This document shows, in pieces, positions 54,198 through 61,925 of a stretch of 64,000 nt of DNA. This DNA is from an uncultured Odoribacter sp. (GTDB lineage Bacteria > Bacteroidota > Bacteroidia > Bacteroidales > Marinifilaceae): positions 89,133-153,132 of the forward strand of contig CAJTPD010000009.1 of the NCBI GenBank assembly GCA_910578105.1, in the 5' to 3' direction. Made by a program: the position numbers and the translations under genes. The notes under the pieces were generated by a model. That model saw nothing but the letters and a program-made list of their open reading frames with translations. It made no database searches and was not told where the DNA came from. Every line of letters begins with the position of its first letter. Position 1 is the stretch's first letter.

Positions 54198-55529
54198 ATG
54201 ATATTCAAAAGGAAAATATATAATGAGCTTCTGCAATGGAAGCGGACGGATGAAGGCAGGACTGCCCTATTGATACAGGGTGCGAGACGTGTCGGGAAAT
54301 CCACCATCGCTGAAGAGTTTGCAACTAACGAATACGAAACCCATATACTGGTGGATTTTGCCGCATGTTCGACAGAAATTCGGGATTTGTTCAATGACGT
54401 GTCCGACCTTAACCGAATTTTCATGCGCCTGCAACTGGAATACGCTGTCGAGTTGAAGGAACGGAAGTCTGTCATCATCTTTGATGAAGTCCAGCTTGCA
54501 CCCAAAGCGAGGCAGGCGATCAAGTATCTTGTGAAAGACGGAAGGTATGATTACATAGAGACCGGCTCGTTGATTTCAATCCGAAAGAATGTCAAGGACA
54601 TCCTGATTCCAAGCGAGGAGGTCAAACTCCACATGTTTCCCATGGATTATGAGGAGTTCAGGTGGGCACTGGGAGATACGGCCACTATCAGGCTGCTCCA
54701 AGGCTGTTTCCACGACAAAACATCCTTGGGAGATGCTACGAACCGCAAACTGATGCGTGATTTCCGGTTGTATATGCTTGTCGGTGGCATGCCGCAGGCC
54801 GTGGCAGCTTATCTTGAAACCAACAATCTGGAAAAAGTAGACAGTGTGAAGCGCTCCATAATAACCTTGTATGAGGATGACTTCAACAAAATCGACCCGA
54901 CGGGAAACGCTTCCAAGATATTCCGCCAGATTCCGGCCCAGTTAACGGGCAATGCCAACAGGTATTTGGCATGGAGCGCAACGGATGGCACGCGTAATTC
55001 CGCACTGGCAGAGATACTTTCCGAAATCAGGGAATCGATGGTGGTCAACATGGCTTACCATGCCAATGACCCGAGTGCGGGAATGGCATTGCACCAAGAC
55101 CCCAACAAATACAAGATGTTTGCAGGCGATACGGGGCTGTTCGTCACTCTCGCATTCTGGGACAGCAAGTTTACCGACAACACAATATACCATAAGCTGC
55201 TTGCTGACAAGTTGAGCACAGACCTCGGGTATGTCTATGAGAATGTTGTCGCACAGATGCTAAAGGCTTCCGGGCACGAATTGTACTATTATACTTTTCC
55301 CACCGGCAGCGGCAAGCATAACTATGAGGTGGACTTTCTGATTGCGGATGGTGACAAAGTAAGCCCCGTCGAAGTCAAGTCATCCGGTTATAAGGCGCAT
55401 ACATCGCTGGATGCCTTTTGCGGCAAGTTCTCTTCCCGGATAAGGAACAAATATCTGGTTTACACGAAAGATATGCGCAAGGACGGCGATGTCTTGTATC
55501 TTCCCGTATATATGACAATGTTTCTATGA
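54198..55529 (+). CDS. AAA ATPase with DUF4143 / PD-(D/E)XK-like C-terminus
   Basis: The 443-residue protein has Walker A GARRVGKST near 28-36, Walker B VIIFDEVQLAPKA, sensor region DYIETGSLISI and a C-terminal domain containing YEVDFLIADGDKVSPVEVKSSG, which resembles a PD-(D/E)XK nuclease motif (D...EVK). This is the DUF4143 ATPase family, common in prokaryotic genomes and of unknown function. It is overlapped by the next gene (ATGA), which starts a coupled three-gene operon inside the mobile element. A defence or plasmid-stability role is possible but unproven. Confidence 0.85.
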   Translation: MIFKRKIYNELLQWKRTDEGRTALLIQGARRVGKSTIAEEFATNEYETHILVDFAACSTEIRDLFNDVSDLNRIFMRLQLEYAVELKERKSVIIFDEVQLAPKARQAIKYLVKDGRYDYIETGSLISIRKNVKDILIPSEEVKLHMFPMDYEEFRWALGDTATIRLLQGCFHDKTSLGDATNRKLMRDFRLYMLVGGMPQAVAAYLETNNLEKVDSVKRSIITLYEDDFNKIDPTGNASKIFRQIPAQLTGNANRYLAWSATDGTRNSALAEILSEIRESMVVNMAYHANDPSAGMALHQDPNKYKMFAGDTGLFVTLAFWDSKFTDNTIYHKLLADKLSTDLGYVYENVVAQMLKASGHELYYYTFPTGSGKHNYEVDFLIADGDKVSPVEVKSSGYKAHTSLDAFCGKFSSRIRNKYLVYTKDMRKDGDVLYLPVYMTMFL

Positions 55530-56158
55530 TTATGGACGGTATGCTATCGAATATCTCCCAACGGTTGCACGAAGTGAACACACTTCTTGCCACTTACGGA
55601 CAAGGTGTCTTGTCTTTTGAACAGGTCTTGCCTCCGTCCCTGTTCTATCAGGATTTCAACGACACGAACCTTCTTGTCAAGGAGGCTGCCTGTCTGGTAA
55701 AGGAGACCCCCGGACAACTTCTGGACTTTTCCTCTTCCCTTCTTTCGGAAACGAACAAATACCTTTCACTTAACAGGACACCGTTGCAGGCGGCGGACTT
55801 TGAAACCCTTTTCAGGGAACACCTCAAACCGCTTGAATTTCGGTACGAGGGAGTGAAAGCAACCGCCACAAAATTATGGAGCGAATACTCGGCGATGAGC
55901 AGCCGGTTGGATTTCCTGCCTCTGGATTCGGAAGAATACAGGTCGCTTGATGCGGAATGCAGCACGGCAAAGGCGAAGTATGACGAGGCCCACGCTCAAG
56001 CGAACCTGTTATATAAAGAATGGGTGCAGGAGCGTGACCGGAATTTCTGTGTCTGGAGTTTCAAACCGGTGTTCCTCGACGTGCTGGTGGAGCGTCTGCA
56101 GGGAATCGCCGGAAGCATCATCTCCGACATCAGACGCATGAAGGAGGGGAAGCCATGA
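55526..56158 (+). CDS. Unknown helical protein coupled to the ATPase gene
   Basis: The start is ATG 55526, overlapping the ATPase stop; an open frame from 55418 lies inside the ATPase gene and is rejected. The 210-residue product is predicted mostly helical with possible coiled-coil stretches (FLPLDSEEYRSLDAECSTAKAKYDEAHAQANLLYKEWVQERDRN) and no signal or membrane segment. It overlaps the next gene by 4 bp. I do not recognise the family. Confidence 0.6.
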   Translation: MIMDGMLSNISQRLHEVNTLLATYGQGVLSFEQVLPPSLFYQDFNDTNLLVKEAACLVKETPGQLLDFSSSLLSETNKYLSLNRTPLQAADFETLFREHLKPLEFRYEGVKATATKLWSEYSAMSSRLDFLPLDSEEYRSLDAECSTAKAKYDEAHAQANLLYKEWVQERDRNFCVWSFKPVFLDVLVERLQGIAGSIISDIRRMKEGKP

Positions 56159-56568
56159 ACCGTGCAAGCCTGCTGCAAGAGACCGCCGCATGGATGGACA
56201 CCGTTGACCTCGCCCTGTGCCTGTTCATCTACGAGGTGTGCAACGACTACCAGTTCGAGTACCTGTCGGGCAGCGACTTCGTGAACTTCCTGAACCTGAA
56301 ACCCACCGGACGGGCGGTCATCGTGCGCCCGAAAGAGAACCTTCGCGTCTGTTACATGGTGTTTTCCATCGCCCGTGCCATCAGGCCGCGCGAGCGCGGG
56401 AAACTCTGGTCGGAAGAGTTCCTGAAACGCTGCGGCATATCCAAGTCCTACTACGACAAGCACCGTAGCGACGTTTGCAACAAAGGTGCTACAAAAGAGA
56501 ACCAAGATTTCCGCAAATCCATCGACAAGGCCGTTGAAAACGCAAGACGGCTGAAAGGCACCCCATAA
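56155..56568 (+). CDS. DUF6043-like protein of mobilizable elements
   Basis: The 137-residue soluble protein contains DLALCLFIYEVCNDYQFEYLSGSDFVNFLNLKP and ends in a helical region that could bind DNA (LKRCGISKSYYDKHRSDV). It resembles the small DUF6043 family of Bacteroidales elements; that name is from memory and tentative. It is the third coupled gene of the ATPase operon and is followed by a terminator. Confidence 0.55.
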   Translation: MNRASLLQETAAWMDTVDLALCLFIYEVCNDYQFEYLSGSDFVNFLNLKPTGRAVIVRPKENLRVCYMVFSIARAIRPRERGKLWSEEFLKRCGISKSYYDKHRSDVCNKGATKENQDFRKSIDKAVENARRLKGTP

Positions 56569-56615
56569 CCGCCCGCCGTTTCCCCATTCAGCCCGGTATC
56601 TCCCCATTATAGCCA

Positions 56616-56662
56616 TGCGCTATACCGTTCATACACAACGGTATGGCGCATTTTCTTTTTAT
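56616..56662 (+). terminator. Terminator after the ATPase operon
   Basis: TGCGCTATACCGTT (56616-56629) pairs with AACGGTATGGCGCA (56637-56650), one G-U pair, 7-nt loop, followed by TTTTCTTTTT. Several TCCCCATT repeats flank it (near 56581, 56601, 56669). Confidence 0.75.
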
Positions 56663-56707
56663 ATACTTTCCCCATTCGTCCCCCATTGGCCCACCTTGGG
56701 GCAAACT

Positions 56708-56715
56708 TAACTTTG
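56708..56715 (+). promoter_or_regulatory. -7 box of the excisionase/mobilization operon
   Basis: TAACTTTG matches TAnnTTTG about 85 bp before the excisionase-like ATG. The sequence just upstream has a small palindrome CCCACCTTGGGG. Confidence 0.55.
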
Positions 56716-56800
56716 CATCGGAAACAGAAGAAAGGAAAAGTCTGAAAAACAGCAGATTCCGATTTTAAGAAAGTACAAGTAACAATAAAAATGAACGTAT

Positions 56801-57043
56801 ATGGAAAGTGAACGCAATTTAATGACCACCACGGAAGCGGCCCGCTACCTCGGACTGAAGCCCAGCTATCTCTACAAGATGATGATGCGCCGCGCAATCC
56901 CTTACTACAAGCCGGGCGGCAAGCTGTGCTTCTTCGCCAAGGAAGACCTCGACGCATGGCTGAAACGGGTACGGGTGAAGTCGCAGGCCGAGATTGACAG
57001 CGAGGCATCCCGCTATCTGGTGGCACGTGAGAAAGACAAATGA
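56801..57043 (+). CDS. Excisionase-like helix-turn-helix protein
   Basis: The 80-residue protein has a MerR/Xis-type winged HTH (MTTTEAARYLGLKPSYLYKMMMRRAIPYYKPGGKLCFFAKEDLDAWL). Such proteins act as excision factors or regulators in Bacteroidales mobile elements. It is the first gene of the run leading to the mobilization genes. Confidence 0.85.
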   Translation: MESERNLMTTTEAARYLGLKPSYLYKMMMRRAIPYYKPGGKLCFFAKEDLDAWLKRVRVKSQAEIDSEASRYLVAREKDK

Positions 57044-57073
57044 TTCATCAACCTTTTTTAGAACAATGCAGTC

Positions 57074-57547
57074 ATGGACAATTCAAAGAACATGGAACCG
57101 GGTATCAGGAATACCGCGGTTCAGGATTCCCCGAACAAGGAACAGAGAAAGAAAGAGGGCAGACCCGCAATCAGCGCGAAGGCGCAGACCATTCTGGACT
57201 TCCTTCGCGGCTGTACCCCCTACGAGGCAGATTCCATACGGGTAATGGTCGGCTACGGAACGGGCAATGGCGATACCGCAACGATTGAGGCGACAGACAT
57301 GCTGGCCGTCAACCGCTTTCTCAACCACGGGCTTACCAAGGAAAACGGGACAGATGGCGAGGCCGTGATGAAACACCGTCAGGAACGCGCGCAAAAACTG
57401 ATGGAAGCCGTCAAGGATTTTGTCGACATCGGCCAGCTCTGCCGCGTCAGCGTCGCGCTGATGAAAATCTCTTCCGACTTCAAGGCGGTGGAGGACGCAC
57501 GGGGGCACCTGCAATCCCAACCCGCCGCCAACGTGAACCGGAACTGA
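57074..57547 (+). CDS. Unknown protein of mobilizable elements
   Basis: The 157-residue protein has a charged, probably disordered N-terminus (about 1-35), then a helical region (AQTILDFLRGCTPYEADSIRVMVGYGTGNGDTATIE; LMEAVKDFVDIGQLCRVSVALMKISSDF). No motif, signal or membrane segment was recognised. It lies 30 bp after the excisionase-like gene and is GC-rich like its neighbours. Confidence 0.55.
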   Translation: MDNSKNMEPGIRNTAVQDSPNKEQRKKEGRPAISAKAQTILDFLRGCTPYEADSIRVMVGYGTGNGDTATIEATDMLAVNRFLNHGLTKENGTDGEAVMKHRQERAQKLMEAVKDFVDIGQLCRVSVALMKISSDFKAVEDARGHLQSQPAANVNRN

Positions 57548-57657
57548 TGTCAAACCGGAACGGGGTATCGGACGGGCAAGGAAACTTCCACGCACGACAT
57601 CTTGTCGAAACTGTTGCAGGCTGTTCCGGTACTCCATTCCCTTATTTTTACTGAATT

Positions 57658-58107
57658 ATGCAAGAAAACAAAAGGAACAAGGAAACATCCCTTTTCAAGA
57701 AGCCGCAGGGATTCCGTACAATCCGCATCCGTCTTACTGCGGAGGCAATCGAATGGCTCGGAAGGACAACGAAAGATGACGACGGCAATACAATCGGCAA
57801 CCACACTCTTTTTTATGACCTGCTCTCACGGATGCGACTGTCACCCGGCAGGGGTGATTCATTCCGCAGGCCGCAGGAATTGCAGCCCGGACAGTTCCAG
57901 TTCTCGGAAACCAGACTCGCGGAGGAATGGAACATAGGGAGAAAAAGAATCCGCAATCTCCTTGCAACGATGGAAAGGCTGGGCATGATAGCGGTGGAGG
58001 CTTCCAAAACCGCTTCCGTCGCTTCCATGACCTGTATCGAGGAATGGACGGACTTTCAGAACCGCCGCATCATAAACCTTTGCAATCCCGCCCTGAATGG
58101 CATTTGA
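57658..58107 (+). CDS. Unknown protein with a winged-helix-like region
   Basis: The 149-residue protein contains IRIRLTAEAIEWLGRTT and a later segment FSETRLAEEWNIGRKRIRNLLATMERLGMI that looks like a winged HTH of replication or regulatory proteins. It may control transfer or replication genes of the element. No family name can be assigned with confidence. Confidence 0.55.
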   Translation: MQENKRNKETSLFKKPQGFRTIRIRLTAEAIEWLGRTTKDDDGNTIGNHTLFYDLLSRMRLSPGRGDSFRRPQELQPGQFQFSETRLAEEWNIGRKRIRNLLATMERLGMIAVEASKTASVASMTCIEEWTDFQNRRIINLCNPALNGI

Positions 58108-58303
58108 ACGGCCTTTGAATGGCATTTTATCCGGCAGCGGAGGCACGCCGCAGGAGAACTGAAAACGTCTTTCAGTTTCGAGATATGCCAAGGTATCACC
58201 TCCCTTCGGTCAGTCATCCCTTGGCGCTCTCGCGGCTCACTGGCAGTTCGCCGGTGGCGGCACTCGCAAGCTCGCACCGCTTAATCCTTATAAAATAACA
58301 GTT
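58108..58303. other. Putative oriT region upstream of mobC
   Basis: This 196-bp non-coding gap before mobC has several inverted repeats: AACTGAAA...TTTCAGTT near 58157 and GCCAAGG...CCTTGGC around 58186-58221, and a GC-rich stretch (GCCGGTGGCGGC) near 58250. Position directly before the MobC-relaxase pair is where oriT lies in related elements. The nick site was not identified. Confidence 0.4.
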
Positions 58304-58741
58304 ATGACAGAAGACAACAAGCAAGACATAGAATTTCCGTCCGGCGGCAGCCGTACCGAATACATCGGTGCCAAAGTCACCGCGGAACAGAAACAGTACA
58401 TCCGCCGCCTTGCCGCCGAGTGCGGCATGACCGTCAGCAGCTACGTGCTGGCAAGGGCTTTCAATTACAGACCGAAAGCGAGGCTGACGGCAAGGCAGGA
58501 GGCGGTCATGGAGACCCTTATAGGATGCCGCAGCGACCTCGTGAACTACACGTCCGCGCTCCGTGGCATGAACCCCGAAAAGCGCAGACAGATGTTTAAC
58601 AGTTACCCTTTCATGCTCGAATGGCTCAAGGAACTCGGCAGGCTGGCCGAGCGTGTCACGGACGTGCTCGACAAGGTACGGTTTTCCAACCGCCTGCCCG
58701 ACGGGACAAGGAACGGTGAAGACGGGGAGGGCGAGCCATGA
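58304..58741 (+). CDS. mobC: MobC-like relaxosome accessory protein
   Basis: The 145-residue protein has a ribbon-helix-helix-like N-terminus (EYIGAKVTAEQKQYIRRLAAECGMTVSSYVLARAF) and a helical C-terminus (YTSALRGMNPEKRRQMFNSYP; RLAERVTDVL) typical of Bacteroidales MobC. It would bind oriT and help the relaxase. It overlaps the relaxase gene by 4 bp. Confidence 0.85.
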   Translation: MTEDNKQDIEFPSGGSRTEYIGAKVTAEQKQYIRRLAAECGMTVSSYVLARAFNYRPKARLTARQEAVMETLIGCRSDLVNYTSALRGMNPEKRRQMFNSYPFMLEWLKELGRLAERVTDVLDKVRFSNRLPDGTRNGEDGEGEP

Positions 58742-59973
58742 TAGGGAAAGCGAAATCCATCTCCCACGGGATAAATGACATCAGGTACATCACGGGAGAA
58801 TCGAGGAACAAGAAACATCCCGAACGCATCTTCCACGTGGGGGACACCCTGCTGACGCCCGGTCTGGATGCCACGGGTATATGGGATTCCATGCGGCTGA
58901 CGCTGGAGAAGTCCAAACGGGTCAGAAATTCCGTCATCCGAATCGAGGTCAGCCCCGCGCCGGAACACACCAAAGACTTTACCATTGACGACTGGCAAAG
59001 GTTGTGGGACGACTTCACGGATGAGTTCGACAACATCGAACTGCTTGACAAGAACGGCAAGACCTATTCCCCGAAAACCGACCTCAAAGGCAGCAAGGGC
59101 ACGGTGTGGCTGCATCTGGAATCCAAGAGCGGCATTCCCCACCTTCACGGCGCGTTCTGCCGTATTGATGAACAGGGAAATATCAACAACGACCACGACA
59201 TACACCTGCGGGCACAGCGGGCAGCCGAGCGTGTGGCCTTGAAACGGGGCTGGACGACTGCCGCCGAAGTACGTGAGACGAACATCGGGCAGGTGAACCG
59301 GGACTGCATGGAAACCCTGCAATCCATGAAAAGCTGGTCATGGGACGAGTACGTGGCCAGACTCCGGAGCAAGGAATATGAGTTTTGGGAGCTGCGCGAC
59401 AACAAGAAGATATTGCGCGGTTACGTGCTGAAGAAAGGCAACGCTAGATACAAGGCTTCCGAACTCGGCAGGGGGCGCAACCTCATGGCGACCAAGCTCG
59501 AAAGCACGTGGAAAAAACTGCACGCGGCTCCCAAGGCAAGGACTGTTTCGACACAGCCCGCCGCAAGGAAACCGGTACCGGCTACACCTCGGACAATTCC
59601 GGTTCACGCGCAAGGAACGGCACCGGTTCCGCAATACACCGGCTATCGTCCCGGCACCAGCCCGTACCATATCGACATTGACGGGGAAAGCCGCAGGTTC
59701 TTCATTCCCGATGAAGCGTTGGACGTATTCAATGACGAGTTCGACTACCGGGAGACAGCCAACAGCCGTGACCTCACGGACATGGCGGCGGCACTTTTCG
59801 TCGGGATGCTCGATACTCCGGCGGTTCCTTCGGGAGGTGGCGGGGGCGGTGATTCCAACGACCTGCCTTGGGGAAGACGCGAGGACGAGGACGAACGGGA
59901 ATGGGCACGCCGGTGCGCCCGTGAAGCGGAAAGGGTGATCGGAAAGAAACCGAGGACAGGACGAAAAAGATAA
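58738..59973 (+). CDS. MOB relaxase / mobilization nuclease
   Basis: The 411-residue protein has the relaxase/mobilization nuclease domain in the first 220 residues, with the metal-binding HUH in SGIPHLHGAFCRID and DHDIHLRAQRAAERVALKRGW. The C-terminal part is Pro-rich then acidic (GGGGGGDSNDLPWGRREDEDEREW). It would nick oriT and remain linked to the DNA 5' end for transfer using a helper conjugation system. The start overlaps the MobC stop. Confidence 0.88.
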   Translation: MIGKAKSISHGINDIRYITGESRNKKHPERIFHVGDTLLTPGLDATGIWDSMRLTLEKSKRVRNSVIRIEVSPAPEHTKDFTIDDWQRLWDDFTDEFDNIELLDKNGKTYSPKTDLKGSKGTVWLHLESKSGIPHLHGAFCRIDEQGNINNDHDIHLRAQRAAERVALKRGWTTAAEVRETNIGQVNRDCMETLQSMKSWSWDEYVARLRSKEYEFWELRDNKKILRGYVLKKGNARYKASELGRGRNLMATKLESTWKKLHAAPKARTVSTQPAARKPVPATPRTIPVHAQGTAPVPQYTGYRPGTSPYHIDIDGESRRFFIPDEALDVFNDEFDYRETANSRDLTDMAAALFVGMLDTPAVPSGGGGGGDSNDLPWGRREDEDEREWARRCAREAERVIGKKPRTGRKR

Positions 59974-59979
59974 CAGCCT

Positions 59980-60519
59980 ATGAATAAAAAATTCGATTTC
60001 TCGGAAATAGACGGGGTACTTCCGGCTGCCGAAAAGATGCAGGAAAGAGACCGCATGACCGACGCGCTGGAAAACAATTATGAAGCCGTCCGCATTCTTA
60101 GTGCCAACGTGGAAAAGCTTGAAAACAGACTTTCGGAAGCCCTGCCCAAAATGGACGGGGCTGTTTCTTCCCTGCGTGGGGCGAGCACGGTCACAGTCGG
60201 CGAGGAAGCGAGAAAGACGCTTGAACAGGAGGGAGAGAAAATCTGCCGGAAGATGGCTGACAGGATGGAACGGGAGTGCGCAAGGCTGGCCGGACGCCTC
60301 GCGACGAATGACCGTGTGCTTATCTCCGCAACCGCTTTCTGGTGCATGATATTAACAGTCATTATTCTGTCTGCTTTTTTTGCTTGCATAATTGCAGCTA
60401 ACAGTTATCTATTCCAGAACGCATTGTTATGGAAAATAGCAAGTTGTTTTGTTGGTTTATGGATATTGTGTATGATAATTACCGTCTTCATTTGTCGTAA
60501 ACTTGAATGCTCTAATTAA
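59980..60519 (+). CDS. Coiled-coil protein with two membrane helices, mobilization-associated
   Basis: The 179-residue protein has a charged N-terminal half with coiled-coil character (AVRILSANVEKLENRLSEALPKMDGAV; GEKICRKMADRMERECARL) and two transmembrane helices near 115-138 and 148-170. It follows the relaxase gene by 6 bp. Such proteins follow relaxases in Bacteroidales mobilizable elements and might link the relaxosome to the membrane. The family is not recognised. Confidence 0.65.
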   Translation: MNKKFDFSEIDGVLPAAEKMQERDRMTDALENNYEAVRILSANVEKLENRLSEALPKMDGAVSSLRGASTVTVGEEARKTLEQEGEKICRKMADRMERECARLAGRLATNDRVLISATAFWCMILTVIILSAFFACIIAANSYLFQNALLWKIASCFVGLWILCMIITVFICRKLECSN

Positions 60520-60522
60520 AAC

Positions 60523-60550
60523 AACACACTTGTCATGCTTTGTGTGTTTT
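60523..60550 (+). terminator. Terminator after the mobilization genes
   Basis: AACACAC (60523-60529) pairs with GTGTGTT (60542-60548), followed by TT and AT-rich sequence. Confidence 0.55.
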
Positions 60551-60570
60551 ATTATAAATATTATGAATTA

Positions 60571-60602
60571 TTTGGAATTGAGATGTAATATAGATAATTT
60601 TG
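60571..60602 (+). promoter_or_regulatory. Promoter of the cobalamin-riboswitch transcript
   Basis: -33 TTTG (60571-60574), 20-bp spacer and -7 TAATTTTG (60595-60602) match the Bacteroidota consensus and lie just before the riboswitch aptamer. Confidence 0.75.
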
Positions 60603-60611
60603 CAGTCAGGA

Positions 60612-60785
60612 AATGGTTTCGGGAGGTTTACCACCTTCCGGATGAAAAGGGAATCCGGTGAAAATCCGGGACAGTACCCGCTGCTGTGAGTCCACAAAAA
60701 CGGACATCGAACTTTTGCCACTGGTGTAATACTGGGAAGGCACGATGACCGGGACGAGTCAGAAGACCTGCCATGACCGGAATGA
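60612..60785 (+). ncRNA. Cobalamin (vitamin B12) riboswitch
   Basis: The classical conserved blocks are all present in order: a 5' paired region near GGTTTCGGGAGG, AAAAGGGAATCCGGTGAAA, ATCCGGGACAGTACCCGC, GCTGTGA, GCCACTG, TGGGAAGGC and GACGAGTCAGAAGACCTGCC. It should bind adenosylcobalamin or a related cobamide and lower expression of the downstream surface proteins when B12 is plentiful. A rho-independent terminator follows about 85 bp later. Confidence 0.93.
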
Positions 60786-60867
60786 GATTTACACCTGCGG
60801 GATATACAGGTCGTAACCAAATAAGGAATAGCTCATCGGCCATTCAATATTTGAAGACAGACATATT

Positions 60868-60902
60868 CCCGTTCGTGTAAGTCCTCACGAACGGGATTTT
60901 TT
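60868..60902 (+). terminator. Riboswitch expression-platform terminator
   Basis: A perfect 10-bp stem (CCCGTTCGTG/CACGAACGGG) with an 8-nt loop is followed by ATTTTTTG, between the B12 aptamer and the first coding sequence. This fits transcription termination upon ligand binding. Confidence 0.8.
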
Positions 60903-60943
60903 GTGTTTGTTAATAATATGTTTTACATTAAAATGAGTGACCT

Positions 60944-61861
60944 ATGAAAAGAAAATTACACTTTCTGGCGGGTGCTTTCTTATTGACGGCAACTGCCCTG
61001 TTTACCGGCTGTAGCTCGGACGATGACTTTTTGATGGAACCGGTTGATTCCGGAACTTTGCAAACCCGAGCTGTAACGAATCCGGACGGAACCTTGACTA
61101 TCACTTTCGACGATTTCGATTCCGGCATGTTGGCAGGACCTACCTCGGCAGGAGAAAACCTCTATTCATACCAAGGCTATCCTCAAGTAACTACCATTTA
61201 CGACAATACTCCGGAAGAATATCTCTTCCTTTCAATGTTTAATACAGTAGGTGGAAGCACAGAGTATTCCAGCGGCGGCATCGCACTTTCCAACTGGAAC
61301 ATCCGCTCCAATCAGTCGGGGAATACCGGCGACTGGTGGTATTCCTATCTGAACCAGTGTTCTGTCTATAACACTGCGGTGGAAGCGGAAGGACAGGATA
61401 AGGAAGCCGGGCACAGCGGGTCCAACTTCGGTGTCGTTTACGGATATGTGGATGATTACAATCAGTCATGGATGGCTAAACCAGAATTTTATTTCAATGT
61501 TCCCCGGAAGTTGGTCGGTCTGTGGATATGCAACTCCTCATATACTTATGGTGTCATCACTTATGGCAATCAGTTCGGCTCTACGGGAGTTGCGACTCCA
61601 TTGAAAGAGATGAAAGGATATTTCCAAGTGAATCTGGAATGTTACGATATAAATGGCAGCTTAATCCGCACTTACACACGCCTTTTGGCTGATTATCGTG
61701 ACGGTCACCAACAGGTTGACCCTATCACGACATGGGATTATTGGGAAATCAATGCCGAAGGGGTGCAAAGTGTGAAATTCAATTTCAAGGGTTCGGATTC
61801 GGGAGCATACGGTTTGAATACTCCGGCTTATATCTGTATCGATGATATCACCATACAATAA
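60944..61861 (+). CDS. DUF4465 surface lipoprotein, B12-riboswitch controlled
   Basis: The 305-residue protein has a signal sequence with lipobox LFTGC near residue 20-24, an acidic stretch after it (SSDDDF, a lipoprotein surface-export-like signal), and a DUF4465 body (ALSNWNIRSNQSGNTGDWWYSYLNQCSVY; YICIDDITIQ at the end). It is the first gene after the cobalamin riboswitch. DUF4465 proteins occur in Bacteroidales cobamide-uptake loci with BtuB; B12 binding or surface capture is the likely role by context. It is not shown to be BtuG or BtuH. Confidence 0.82.
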   Translation: MKRKLHFLAGAFLLTATALFTGCSSDDDFLMEPVDSGTLQTRAVTNPDGTLTITFDDFDSGMLAGPTSAGENLYSYQGYPQVTTIYDNTPEEYLFLSMFNTVGGSTEYSSGGIALSNWNIRSNQSGNTGDWWYSYLNQCSVYNTAVEAEGQDKEAGHSGSNFGVVYGYVDDYNQSWMAKPEFYFNVPRKLVGLWICNSSYTYGVITYGNQFGSTGVATPLKEMKGYFQVNLECYDINGSLIRTYTRLLADYRDGHQQVDPITTWDYWEINAEGVQSVKFNFKGSDSGAYGLNTPAYICIDDITIQ

Positions 61862-61925
61862 AAGGAATACAGGGATATCCCTTCTGTCGGAGGTATCTCT
61901 GTTCTTTTTCTAAAATCCACACATC

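Larger units (their letters stand above)
51735..60519. mobile_element. Core of an integrative mobilizable element
   Basis: Two tyrosine recombinases, an excisionase-like HTH gene, MobC, a MOB relaxase and accessory genes are arranged in one direction. GC content is clearly higher than in the flanking chromosome, especially at 55-60 kb. No conjugation (tra) genes are present, so it would need a helper. The left end lies just before 51735; the right end is not visible, and the cobalamin-regulated genes from 60.6 kb on are probably part of it. Confidence 0.8.

Noticed and set aside
55418..55525. Upstream extension of the gene at 55526
   Set aside because: These codons lie within the ATPase coding sequence in another frame; the ATGA overlap at 55526 is the better start.
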